Assembly: GCA_031422335.1 (NCBI GenBank)
Contig: JANOQW010000018.1
Coordinates: 1 to 64,000 of the forward strand
From: Methylotenera_A sp031422335
Lineage (GTDB): Bacteria > Pseudomonadota > Gammaproteobacteria > Burkholderiales > Methylophilaceae
DNA: 64,000 bases
Reading direction: 5' to 3'
In this document: in pieces, positions 43,170 through 52,168 of the stretch
Numbering within the stretch: the first letter of the stretch is position 1
Layout: every line of letters begins with the position of its first letter
Notes under the pieces: generated by a model
Seen by the model: only the letters and a program-made list of their open reading frames with translations
The model's database searches: none
What the model was told of the DNA's origin: nothing
Translations under genes and position numbers: made by a program

Positions 43170-43661
43170 CTATTTTGCAGCCCAATCGCCAGATTTCCCA
43201 CCATGTTTTTCGAGTAGTTTAATATCACTTATTGTCATGCCACGGTCTGCCGCTTTGCACATATCGTAAATAGTGAGTAAGCCCACAGAAACTGCTGTCA
43301 ACGCCTCCATCTCCACCCCCGTTTGGCCTGTGGTTTCACAGGTGGCGGTGCAGGTGATGTTTGTATTCGCTTCATCCACATCAAAAGTCACAGCTACTTT
43401 CGTTAAGGCAATCGGGTGACACAGTGGAATTAAATCAGCCGTTTTTTTGCTGGCCTGTATCGCTGAAATGCGCGCCACGCCTAGCACATCGCCTTTTTTG
43501 GCATCACCTTGTTGGATGAGTTTTAGTGTGGCTGGCAACATACTAATGATGCCGCTGGCAACCGCGCTGCGCTTGGTCTGTAGCTTATCGCCTACATCTA
43601 CCATGTGGGCTTGGCCTGATGAATCAAAGTGGGTAAGCTTATTTTGAAAATCTTGGCTCAT
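43170..43661 (-). CDS. moaC: Cyclic pyranopterin monophosphate synthase
   Basis: MoaC completes formation of cyclic pyranopterin monophosphate in molybdenum cofactor synthesis, using the MoaA product. The 163 residues contain the TKRSAVASG start region, the ADLIPLCHPIALTKV active-site stretch and the GVEMEALTAVSVGLLTIYDMCKA motif. No other moa gene is in the window. It lies 15 bases upstream of the unrecognised gene in the same direction, which may now use its promoter. Confidence 0.96.
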   Translation of the reverse strand: MSQDFQNKLTHFDSSGQAHMVDVGDKLQTKRSAVASGIISMLPATLKLIQQGDAKKGDVLGVARISAIQASKKTADLIPLCHPIALTKVAVTFDVDEANTNITCTATCETTGQTGVEMEALTAVSVGLLTIYDMCKAADRGMTISDIKLLEKHGGKSGDWAAK

Positions 43662-43720
43662 AATTTACTTTTCATTAACAATATGGCGTGAACTTAGCCA
43701 ATAAAGACATTATCATATCA

Positions 43721-45235
43721 ATGATGAAGTTAAAAACCATATTAATTGTAACGCTGTTAGCTGCAAATGGTGCGTTTGCTGATAATGCTTCCAAGCCAAC
43801 ACTATCTAACAAGCCGTTAAATACCGATATTAAAAGCCCGACCAACCTAGACACCAGCCTGCCCGATTTGGGTGATATTTCACAAACTGTACTGTCGTTG
43901 CAAGATGAGCAGCGCATTGCCGAGCAGATTTTGCGCGAAGTAGCGGTGAGCGACGAGGTGTTACAGGACGCCGAGGTAACGGATTATTTGCAGAATTTAG
44001 GTAACCGTTTAGCGGCTGCCAGCCCAGATAAACAGCAAGTGTTTAACTTTTTTGTGGTGACGGACAACAGTATTAACGCGTTTGCCATGCCGGGCGGCGT
44101 CATCGGTGTGCATACCGGTTTGATATTGGCATCTAATAACGAGAGTGAGCTAGCCAGCGTGCTGGGGCACGAGGTGGGGCATGTGACGCAAAGACATTTG
44201 GCGCGCATGTTGGCGCAACAAAAGTACGATACCTTTAAAAATATTGCAGGCATTGCGCTGGCTTTGTTGGTGGCGCGCGCTAACCCAGAGTTGGCCAATG
44301 GCGCACTTGCGGCTTCATCTGCCGCCACCGTGCAACGCCAACTAGATTACACGCGCGAACACGAGCGCGAGGCTGACCGCGTGGGCTTGAGTATTTTGGA
44401 TAGCGCAGGCTTTGATGCGCGCGCCATGCCAGCATTTTTTACTACTATGCAGCGTGGCACGCGATTTAGCGAGGGCAATGCGCCCAGTTTTTTGCGTACG
44501 CATCCGCTCACTGCAGAGCGCATTGCTGATGTGACAAACCGCGTAGAAGGCATGCCTTACAAACAAGTGGCTGATAGCTTTGAGTTTAATTTGGTAAAAG
44601 CCAAATTACGCGCGGGCGATGGCCTGGCACAAACGGCCATAGATCAATTTACCAACAATATTTTAGAGCGACGATTTACCAATGAGGCAGCCGAGCATTA
44701 TGGTTTGGCGCTGGCTATGCTGCGTAAAAATGATTTATCTGGCGCTAGCAATCAACTAAAATTATTGCGTGCCAAGGCACCAAAACATGCTTTTATTGAA
44801 AACTTGGCAGCGCGCATTGAGGTGGCCAAAAATAATCCGCAAGCCGCTGCCGCGCAATATGCCAAGGCACTCAATTTATACCCTAAACATCGCTCGTTAA
44901 TTTATGGTTATGCCGAGCATTTTTTGGCGATTAACCAGCCTGATAAAGCCATTAAACTAGTACAAGATAAAAAAGTAATTTACCCCAATGATGCTTATTT
45001 TTACGAGTTGCTAGCCAAAGCTTACACCGCAAAAAACAATAATTTACTGCGTTTTCAAGCGCAGGGCGAGGCTTATTATCGCAAATATAATTTGCAAAAA
45101 GCCATAGAGCAAATGGAGTTTGCAGCCAAAGCCAAAGATGGCAATTTTTACGAACATTCGATTGTGGACGCGCGTTTAAAGGATTTTAAACGCTTGCAAG
45201 AAAACGAAAAATTAGCCTTGGAAAGGCTAAGTTAA
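43721..45235 (+). CDS. M48 family metalloprotease with TPR repeats (BepA-like)
   Basis: The protein has about 504 residues from the ATG at 43721; the longer GTG start at 43688 would spoil the signal peptide MMKLKTILIVTLLAANGAFA. The M48 domain carries HEVGH in SVLGHEVGHVTQRHLAR and the third ligand in REHEREADRVGL. The C-terminal half (about 300-500) is TPR-like. BepA in E. coli monitors assembly of the LPS transporter LptD; a similar periplasmic role is likely. The next gene begins immediately after its stop codon, so the two are coupled. Confidence 0.88.
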   Translation: MMKLKTILIVTLLAANGAFADNASKPTLSNKPLNTDIKSPTNLDTSLPDLGDISQTVLSLQDEQRIAEQILREVAVSDEVLQDAEVTDYLQNLGNRLAAASPDKQQVFNFFVVTDNSINAFAMPGGVIGVHTGLILASNNESELASVLGHEVGHVTQRHLARMLAQQKYDTFKNIAGIALALLVARANPELANGALAASSAATVQRQLDYTREHEREADRVGLSILDSAGFDARAMPAFFTTMQRGTRFSEGNAPSFLRTHPLTAERIADVTNRVEGMPYKQVADSFEFNLVKAKLRAGDGLAQTAIDQFTNNILERRFTNEAAEHYGLALAMLRKNDLSGASNQLKLLRAKAPKHAFIENLAARIEVAKNNPQAAAAQYAKALNLYPKHRSLIYGYAEHFLAINQPDKAIKLVQDKKVIYPNDAYFYELLAKAYTAKNNNLLRFQAQGEAYYRKYNLQKAIEQMEFAAKAKDGNFYEHSIVDARLKDFKRLQENEKLALERLS

Positions 45236-46018
45236 ATGCAACGTAGAGGTTTTTTAAATGTTTTAGCAGCTGGCCTGGGAGGCGCACTGCTATTGCCTCT
45301 CAGGGCAATCGCCGCAATATGGAATAAAGCAGCGTTTGATGCTGAAAAGCTAGCTGATGCAGAAAGTAAGCTGGAAATAAATGCAGAAATACCTAGCGCC
45401 GATATCAGTATCATCGCACCAAACCGCGCCGAAAATGGTGCCATTGTGCAGGTAGAAATTGTTGCCAACATACCGAATGTAGAAGCCATCGCTATTCTTG
45501 TCGAGAAAAATCCGACGCCTTTAATCGCCAATTGCATGCTAAATAAAGGCACGCAAGCCAAGCTGACCACACGCATTAAAATGGCAGAGACGTCAGACAT
45601 TAAAGTGATTGTAAAAGCCGATGGCAAATATTTTACCGCCAGCAAAAATGTACAAGTAGTCGAAAACGGTTGCGGCGGTGGTGGCAACGCCAATGACAAG
45701 TTTGAAAGTAGTATGAAGTTGCGCGCCAAGCAAAAAGGCAGCCTCACTGAGATTAAAGCTATTATCATCCACCCCATGCACACGGGTCGCGCTAAGGATG
45801 ATTTTGGCAATTTTATCCCTGCGCATTTTATTCAAGTGGCGGATGTGATGGTGAATGGCCAGCCTGCACTTCAAATGCACTGGGGTACTGGTATCGCTAA
45901 GAATCCTTACTTAACTTGCTTTGTGGATAACGCAAAAATCGGCGATAAGTTAAGCCTGACTTGGCATGATAATTTGGGTAACACTGGGTCGGGCGAGGTG
46001 ATGGTTACTGCTGCTTAA
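45236..46018 (+). CDS. SoxY-SoxZ fusion protein
   Basis: This 260-residue protein joins two normally separate sulphur-carrier subunits. A Tat-type signal (R3-R4 in MQRRGFLNVLAAG) leads a SoxY-like domain (about 45-150). Its carrier cysteine is C146 in the ENGCGGGGN motif, which in SoxY sits at the C-terminal tail (GGCGG). A SoxZ-like domain follows (about 158-260), with IHPMHTGRAKD and PAHFIQ. In sulphur oxidisers SoxYZ carries thiosulfate-derived intermediates. No soxA, soxX, soxB or soxCD is nearby, so the partner and substrate are unknown. The C146 motif is now internal rather than terminal. Confidence 0.85.
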   Translation: MQRRGFLNVLAAGLGGALLLPLRAIAAIWNKAAFDAEKLADAESKLEINAEIPSADISIIAPNRAENGAIVQVEIVANIPNVEAIAILVEKNPTPLIANCMLNKGTQAKLTTRIKMAETSDIKVIVKADGKYFTASKNVQVVENGCGGGGNANDKFESSMKLRAKQKGSLTEIKAIIIHPMHTGRAKDDFGNFIPAHFIQVADVMVNGQPALQMHWGTGIAKNPYLTCFVDNAKIGDKLSLTWHDNLGNTGSGEVMVTAA

Positions 46019-46032
46019 CAATTCTTAGTAGA

Positions 46033-47139
46033 TTATGGAATAACCGTCGTAAACAAATACACACCAAAAATTACCAAAAGTATGACGCCCTGCAACACGT
46101 TAGTGCGCCCAGTTGAAAGTGATATTGAGGTGACAAATAAAGCCAACAGCAATAACACGGTTGATTTCATATCAATGCCAAGCACCAATGTCCAACCCAT
46201 CATTAATGATAAAACAGCAACCGCGGGAATGGTAAGCCCAATGCTAGCTAGCGCAGAACCGAGTGCTAAATTTAGGCTGGTTTGAAACATATTTTTGCGC
46301 GCTGCGCGTACTGCAGCCATGCCTTCTGGCAATAATGCAATACTCGCGATAATGACACCTACCAGCTGTTGTGGTGCGCCAATCGAGATGACAAGCGCTT
46401 CTATGCTAGGTGCCAGTGATTTAGCTAGTAATACCACTGCAACCAAGCAAATGAGTAATAAAATGGTGCTGAAAACAGCCACTTTTTTGCTGGTGGTTGG
46501 CGTGTAGGCTTTTACAATGTCCGTATCGTCTGCCTCTAAAAAATAGTTTCGGTGTCGAACAATTTGCACGAATACAAAGGTGCCATACAGCACAAGTGAA
46601 ACCACTGAAATAAAAGCCAACTGACTGGGGCTGTAAATTGGGCCAGCCGTTGTGTTGGTATAGTTGGGTAACACAAGCGTGAGTACCATAATGGCGGTGA
46701 GTGTTGTTAATGCTGCATTGGCACCGTGCAATTTAAATACTTGCACTTTATGCAACACGCCGCCTATTAATAAACATAGCCCCACAATGCCCGATACGAT
46801 AATCATGACAGCGGCAAATACAGTATCACGCGCCAATGCAGCTGTCTCAGGGCCGCCAGCAAGCATCAGCGATAGAATCAGTGCGACTTCGATAATGGTA
46901 ATGGCCACTGCCAGCAACAAAGTACCAAATGGCTCGCCCAATTTGTGTGCCACCACTTCGGCATGATGCACTGCCGCTAGCACGGTACCAATTAGGCTGG
47001 CCGCCAGCAACAGTAGATATGCGCTGCTCAATTGCGCATTCATGCTTAGCTGTGTGCCAGCTAAAATTAACCAAGCCACTATTGGTACAAGTATTGACCA
47101 ATCTAAGGCAGGTATCCATTTATTTAGCATAATTTTCAT
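46033..47139 (-). CDS. Ca2+/H+ antiporter, CaCA family
   Basis: This 368-residue protein has about 11 membrane helices and the two CaCA alpha repeats: GTLLLAVAITIIEVALIL near residue 95 and the second with ASIALLPEGMAAVRAARKN near residue 272. These match ChaA/ionic transporter y4hA-type calcium/cation exchangers. Its start may be at residue 4 (M at 47130). It is convergent with the SoxYZ fusion gene. Confidence 0.85.
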   Translation of the reverse strand: MKIMLNKWIPALDWSILVPIVAWLILAGTQLSMNAQLSSAYLLLLAASLIGTVLAAVHHAEVVAHKLGEPFGTLLLAVAITIIEVALILSLMLAGGPETAALARDTVFAAVMIIVSGIVGLCLLIGGVLHKVQVFKLHGANAALTTLTAIMVLTLVLPNYTNTTAGPIYSPSQLAFISVVSLVLYGTFVFVQIVRHRNYFLEADDTDIVKAYTPTTSKKVAVFSTILLLICLVAVVLLAKSLAPSIEALVISIGAPQQLVGVIIASIALLPEGMAAVRAARKNMFQTSLNLALGSALASIGLTIPAVAVLSLMMGWTLVLGIDMKSTVLLLLALFVTSISLSTGRTNVLQGVILLVIFGVYLFTTVIP

Positions 47140-47154
47140 ATCATCATGGTGAAA

Positions 47155-48636
47155 TTACAATAGTGGCTTAATGGGTGTGAGTTGGTAAACCAACACACGT
47201 TTACGTTTGGCAGATGTCGCGTACTGGTCTGGTTTGTCGGTGGCTGCATCCCAGCTATTTTCTGGCTGCATATCAGTTTCAATCGTGTCTTGTACTTGCT
47301 TAGCAAGCCCTTCATTTTCTACAATCACGCCAACTTCGGTGTTTAAATTTTCAGATCGCGGGTCAAAATTAAAGGTGCCGATGTACACCGTTTTATTATC
47401 TACCACCATGGTTTTAGCGTGTATTGCAAATATAGGTGGCTTCTCGTTAAGCGCAGCATTTTGTTTTAACAAGGCATGTTTAATGTGCGGGTCTGGTTTG
47501 TATTCATAAATTGCTATGCCCATTTTAAGTAATCTATCGCGTTGATTACGGTAGCCGCTAAACGCTTGCACATTATCGGTGGCCGCCATTGAGTTGGTGT
47601 TAATGCGCACCGTGACGCCGCGCTTGATAGTAGACTTAAACAAGCTAATGGCGCTGCTAGACATAACTAAATACGGCGATTGAATGACAATTTGTTGTTG
47701 TGCTTTCGCCACTAAATCAGCTAACTTTTCAGTGGTTTTGCCACCGCCACCTAGCAAAATTTTGTTACTATTTTTGCCAGGCGTGTCACTAATAAATGTA
47801 ATATTCGTCCATATTAATTGCTCCGCCAATCGCATAAATGCTTGCGGGGTGTTTTGTATCGCAGCGCGCGTTTCTGCAAAAAAATTAGCGGGGTTTTGCG
47901 CATAAGCATGTAAATCAGCATAAATTTTTTGTATTTCGACATCTTTTACGTCAACATTTTTTTGAATAATGCCAAGGCCGTCATAAAGCTCTTCCACTGG
48001 CGCACTCAGTGGGCTTTGCCAAAATCGATTAAAGCTAGTTTGCATGTCTTTAGTGGCATCGCCCAACAGCAACGCATCACGATCGCGAAAATTATATTCA
48101 TGGTTCAAGTCAAAATATTCGGCTGCCATATTGCGCCCACCAGTGATGGCCAGCTTGCCATCCACAATAAAGGTTTTGTCATGCATGCGCTGATTGACAC
48201 CACGAAAATTTACCGCAATATTCAGCAAGCGTTTGTGAAACGGCGTGCCAACTTTGTGTTGCGGGTTGTAAATTTTAATCTCAATATTGGCGTGCTTGGC
48301 CAATGCTAGCAGCGATTTATCGGGCGCATCTACTAGCAAATCATCTACAATCACACGTACTTTTACGCCTCTATCAGCCGCGCGCAATAAGGCTTCCGAT
48401 GCGAGTATGCCAATATTATCAGTGCTCCAAATAAAATATTGCACTTCTATGCTTTTTTGCGCGTGGTCAGCTAACCAAGCGCGCGCCAGCAAAGCTTCCT
48501 CACCTTTATCCAACACATAAATGCCCGTTTGTTTGGGGTGCGCGGCAATTTGTTGATCAATAAAAGTCAGCGATTCATCGGCAAATAAATTTGCGCAAAT
48601 CAGAGAAAGAAAAAAAGTGATGATTAGTTTAACCAT
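47155..48636 (-). CDS. Phospholipase D family protein (cardiolipin-synthase-like)
   Basis: The protein has 493 residues. The signal peptide spans 1-19. There are two HxKxxxxD motifs, in MHDKTFIVDGKLAITGGRN (near 161) and IHAKTMVVDNKTVYIGTFNFDPRS (near 410), both complete, so it is probably catalytic. It resembles ClsC-type enzymes that make cardiolipin from two phospholipids. Unlike ClsA it has no paired N-terminal helices. It is followed by the antiporter gene with 15 bases between. Confidence 0.85.
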   Translation of the reverse strand: MVKLIITFFLSLICANLFADESLTFIDQQIAAHPKQTGIYVLDKGEEALLARAWLADHAQKSIEVQYFIWSTDNIGILASEALLRAADRGVKVRVIVDDLLVDAPDKSLLALAKHANIEIKIYNPQHKVGTPFHKRLLNIAVNFRGVNQRMHDKTFIVDGKLAITGGRNMAAEYFDLNHEYNFRDRDALLLGDATKDMQTSFNRFWQSPLSAPVEELYDGLGIIQKNVDVKDVEIQKIYADLHAYAQNPANFFAETRAAIQNTPQAFMRLAEQLIWTNITFISDTPGKNSNKILLGGGGKTTEKLADLVAKAQQQIVIQSPYLVMSSSAISLFKSTIKRGVTVRINTNSMAATDNVQAFSGYRNQRDRLLKMGIAIYEYKPDPHIKHALLKQNAALNEKPPIFAIHAKTMVVDNKTVYIGTFNFDPRSENLNTEVGVIVENEGLAKQVQDTIETDMQPENSWDAATDKPDQYATSAKRKRVLVYQLTPIKPLL

Positions 48637-48637
48637 A

Positions 48638-50287
48638 TTAACTATTGATTATACTCAAACTCACCGCTTCGGCCACGCGTATGCCATCTACGCCTGCTGA
48701 CAATATACCACCTGCATAGCCCGCGCCTTCGCCGCACGGGTATAGGCCTTTTGTGTTAATGCTTTCTAAAGAGTTGTCATCGCGTTTAATGCGAATTGGA
48801 CTGGAAGTACGCGTTTCAACGCCAGTTAAAATGCCATCGGCCAAGTCATAACCTTTTACCTGTTTGGCAAATTCGGGTATCGCCTCACGGATTGCATTAA
48901 TGGCGAACTCTGGCAGTGCTGTTTCTAAGTTGGTTAAATGTAAGCCTGGCGTGTAGCTGGGCTGCACTTCGCCAAATTTTGTTGATGGGATATTTGCTAG
49001 AAAGTCACCAATCAATTGCCCAGGAGCCGCATAGCTATTGCCTCCCAGCGCATAGGCTTTTGCTTCTAATTCGCGCTGTAATTTCATTCCTGCGAGAGGG
49101 TTGTCTGGGTAATCTTGTTCTGGCGTAATGCCCACCACAATGCCCGCATTTGCGTTACGCTCGTTGCGGCTATATTGGCTCATGCCATTTGTTACCACGC
49201 ATCCTTCTTCAGAAGCCGAGGCCACCACCGTGCCGCCTGGGCACATGCAAAAACTATATACGCTGCGGCCATTGCTGGCGTGGTGCACCAATTTATATTC
49301 TGCCGAGCCTAATTTGCTTAATAAATCTTCACTGTAGCTGTTGCCATAGCGCGCTTTGTCGATGAGCGACTGCGGGTGCTCGATACGGAAACCGATGCTA
49401 AAAGGTTTGGCCTCAATGTAGATATTTTTACGATGAATCATCTCAAACGTGTCGCGTGCGCTGTGGCCCACTGCCAAAACTAAGTGATTGGCGGCTAAGC
49501 GCTCACCCGTTTGCAGCGTGACGCCTTGCACTAGATTATGCCCTTGGGAATCAACGCCAATTTCAATATCATCGACGCGACTTTCAAAGCGAATTTCACC
49601 GCCAAGTGATTCAATGGTTTTACGCATAGTTTCCACCATGCCAACCAGCCTAAAAGTACCAATATGTGGATGGCTCACATATAAAATCTCGGGTGGCGCG
49701 CCTGCGGCGACAAATTCCTGCAAAACTTTGCGCCCATAATGTTTCGGGTCTTTAATTTGGCTCCACAATTTTCCATCAGAGAACGTACCAGCGCCGCCCT
49801 CGCCAAATTGCACATTTGATTCGGGGTTAAGTTTGCTTTTGCGCCAAAAATCCCAAGTGTCTTTGGTTCTTTCTCTTACCGCCTTGCCACGCTCTAGCAC
49901 AATCGGCTTAAAGCCAGCTTGCGCCAAAATTAACGCCGCAAAAATGCCTGCAGGACCAAAGCCAACCACGATAGGGCGCGGCATACTAGTAACAGCGCTG
50001 TTGGTAACAAACTTATACTCTGTATCAGGCGTAGGCTTAATATGCGGGTCTTTGGCATGTTTGGCCAGTAATTTTGCCTCGCCATTCACCAGCACATCTA
50101 GCGAATATACAAATAAAATGGCATGTGATTTACGCGCATCGACCCCACGTTTAAAAATACTAAAACTCACGATATCAGCTGCGTTAATGGTTAATTTTTT
50201 TACCAAGGCGGCGCGAATTTCTGCCTCGGTATGACCCGTTTCGGCAGAGCTTATGAGAGGTAGTTTGATCTCAGTTATTCTGAGCAT
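48638..50287 (-). CDS. NAD(P)/FAD-dependent oxidoreductase (COG2509-like)
   Basis: The protein has 549 residues. The N-terminal alpha-beta extension of about 95 residues precedes the FAD-binding motif VVGFGPAGIFAALILAQAG (about 106). Further conserved segments are VQFGEGGAGTFSDGKLW, CMCPGGTVVASASE and, at the C-terminus, PCGEGAGYAGGILSAGVDGIRVAEAV. This family of uncharacterised dehydrogenases is widespread; the substrate is unknown. It is 1 base upstream of the PLD gene. Confidence 0.87.
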   Translation of the reverse strand: MLRITEIKLPLISSAETGHTEAEIRAALVKKLTINAADIVSFSIFKRGVDARKSHAILFVYSLDVLVNGEAKLLAKHAKDPHIKPTPDTEYKFVTNSAVTSMPRPIVVGFGPAGIFAALILAQAGFKPIVLERGKAVRERTKDTWDFWRKSKLNPESNVQFGEGGAGTFSDGKLWSQIKDPKHYGRKVLQEFVAAGAPPEILYVSHPHIGTFRLVGMVETMRKTIESLGGEIRFESRVDDIEIGVDSQGHNLVQGVTLQTGERLAANHLVLAVGHSARDTFEMIHRKNIYIEAKPFSIGFRIEHPQSLIDKARYGNSYSEDLLSKLGSAEYKLVHHASNGRSVYSFCMCPGGTVVASASEEGCVVTNGMSQYSRNERNANAGIVVGITPEQDYPDNPLAGMKLQRELEAKAYALGGNSYAAPGQLIGDFLANIPSTKFGEVQPSYTPGLHLTNLETALPEFAINAIREAIPEFAKQVKGYDLADGILTGVETRTSSPIRIKRDDNSLESINTKGLYPCGEGAGYAGGILSAGVDGIRVAEAVSLSIINS

Positions 50288-50334
50288 ATTTTGCCTTAGG
50301 ATAGTATTTATCTATCAGTGGTAGGATTTAGAGA

Positions 50335-50937
50335 TTAAATATTCAAATCTAATTGCAATAATTTTTTCAACATGGGCACGGTGACAGGTTTTTTTGTCAC
50401 CAGCGACCATTCATCCAGTGCATCTAATACTGCCATTAAGTTGGGTAAATCGCGGCGCAAATAGCGCAAGCAGTAATCGCTGACTTCATCTGGTAGTTTC
50501 ATGCCGCGCTCAAGCGCATGATTTTTAAGCGCACTGGCTTTTTCATCATCATTTAGTGGATGTAGCTGATATACCAAGCCCCAAGCTAGTCGCGTGGCCA
50601 AATCATCGCGTAGCCCCATTTGCGTGGGGCTATGTGGGCCAGCGGTGATTAATAATCCACCCGCTTCTTTTTGCTGATTATAAGTATTAAATAATGCAAT
50701 TTGCGCGTCGTTATCAAGCATATGCACATCGTCTGCAACCCTCATAGATATTGCCTCGCAGGCCGATAATAAATGACTTTTACCAGAGCCTTTTTCGCCC
50801 CAAAAGTAAATAAATCTTGGCTGGCCGCCTGAAATGGCTTGTTTTAAACTGTTCATTGCCTCGGCATTGCGGCCTATAATAAAATTATCTAAGGAAGGCG
50901 CCGCCGCAGGTTTGATGTCTAAAAGTAATTGCTTCAT
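50335..50937 (-). CDS. hda: DnaA regulatory inactivator Hda
   Basis: Hda promotes ATP hydrolysis by DnaA with the sliding clamp after initiation. The 200-residue protein is DnaA-like with a P-loop (WGEKGSGKSHLL near 50) but lacks the DNA-binding domain. The N-terminal MKQLLLDIKPAAAPSLDNFI contains the Q-x-x-L-type clamp-binding segment. It is 4 bases downstream of the perM-like gene, the conserved order in betaproteobacteria. Confidence 0.93.
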   Translation of the reverse strand: MKQLLLDIKPAAAPSLDNFIIGRNAEAMNSLKQAISGGQPRFIYFWGEKGSGKSHLLSACEAISMRVADDVHMLDNDAQIALFNTYNQQKEAGGLLITAGPHSPTQMGLRDDLATRLAWGLVYQLHPLNDDEKASALKNHALERGMKLPDEVSDYCLRYLRRDLPNLMAVLDALDEWSLVTKKPVTVPMLKKLLQLDLNI

Positions 50938-50941
50938 GCTG

Positions 50942-52036
50942 CTACTTTAAATAGGCATCGCTATCTAAATAATTATCTTTAGTGTGTTGCAATGCCACCG
51001 CAATGGTGGCTGCCACTGGCAGCGCCAGTAATACGCCAGCAAAGCCAAATAATTGGCCGCCAGCCAGCAGTGCAAAAATAACCACTACAGGGTGCAAGCC
51101 GATGCGCTCACCCACCAGTTTAGGCGTAATAAAATTGCTCTCGATAAGTTGCCCAATGCCAAACACTGCTAGCACAGGTACAACTTGGCTAAAGCTGCTA
51201 AATTGTAATGCGCCCACCAACAGCGCCAAACCCATGCCCAGTGCAGGGCCCAAGTAAGGTACAAAGTTGAGTAGCCCCGCCACAATGCCTATCGATAGTG
51301 CATTATCTAGCCCAGCCAACCATAAGCCAGACGCATAAAAAATGCTCATCAGCACCATGACAGTCAGTTGCCCACGCAAAAATTCAGCCAACATTTGGTC
51401 TATCTCTTGGGCAATTTCAGTACTTTTTGCGATTAAATCGCGCGGTATTAAATTGCCAATGCCCACAATAAAGGTGTCCCAATCTCTTAACAAGTAAAAC
51501 AGCACCACCGGCAACAGTAAAATATTGGCCACTACACCAATCAGCGCCAAGCTATTGGTGCCAGCGGTTTGTAGCACGTCACCCAATAAATTGCCGGCAG
51601 TTCTCCAGTTTTTGCTGATAATTTCTTGAATATGCGCGCTATCAATCGCCAAGCTAATGCCAAATTTAGTTTGCAGCCACGGCTCAATATTGGCGCGCAG
51701 ATTGGTGATAAGCACTGGCAGGCGCTCAACTATTAAAAGTGATTGCTTTTGTAACAGCGGCAGTAAAATTAATATCAGCAAAATAACAGTGCCTAAAATG
51801 GCCAGCATGACCAACACTGTAGAAAGTGTGCGACCCAATTTAAAATTCTTAAACCCCATTTCGCTCAATTTATCGACTAACGGGTCGCAAATATAAGCCA
51901 AAATTGCCGCCACTAAAAAAGGCGCCAGCACAGGCAGTAATAGGTATAGAAAAAATAAAAAGCTGACGCTAAGTATCAACCAGCGGTTATTGGCAACCAA
52001 GCTAACCAAGTTAGTATTTTTATTTGGATTTGACAT
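50942..52036 (-). CDS. AI-2E family transporter (PerM-like)
   Basis: This 364-residue membrane protein has 7-8 helices in the AI-2E/PerM arrangement: a helical pair at 13-50, a helical pair at 66-92, a cytoplasmic-domain stretch at about 95-160, then C-terminal helices with the LNFVPYLGPALG motif. The transported substrate is not known in most members. It is upstream of hda and divergent from purM. Three AGGTTG repeats cover its start codon and leader. Confidence 0.85.
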   Translation of the reverse strand: MSNPNKNTNLVSLVANNRWLILSVSFLFFLYLLLPVLAPFLVAAILAYICDPLVDKLSEMGFKNFKLGRTLSTVLVMLAILGTVILLILILLPLLQKQSLLIVERLPVLITNLRANIEPWLQTKFGISLAIDSAHIQEIISKNWRTAGNLLGDVLQTAGTNSLALIGVVANILLLPVVLFYLLRDWDTFIVGIGNLIPRDLIAKSTEIAQEIDQMLAEFLRGQLTVMVLMSIFYASGLWLAGLDNALSIGIVAGLLNFVPYLGPALGMGLALLVGALQFSSFSQVVPVLAVFGIGQLIESNFITPKLVGERIGLHPVVVIFALLAGGQLFGFAGVLLALPVAATIAVALQHTKDNYLDSDAYLK

Positions 52037-52168
52037 AGGTTGCTGGCACAGGTTGATTAGGCATAGGTTGATTAGAAATAGTGCGTTAAAATAGTCACAT
52101 GCAAATTATACTGCAACACATTATTTTTAACCCTATTTTTAACCTTAACTTAAACTTTAGATTTACAA
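52037..52168. promoter_or_regulatory. Divergent perM-purM region with short direct repeats
   Basis: AGGTTG occurs at 52037, 52050 and 52065 (spacing 13 and 15). The last two extend to AGGTTGATTAG. They lie immediately upstream of the perM-like start codon. They could be operator sites or a slippage product. No clean -35/-10 pair was identified. Confidence 0.35.
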
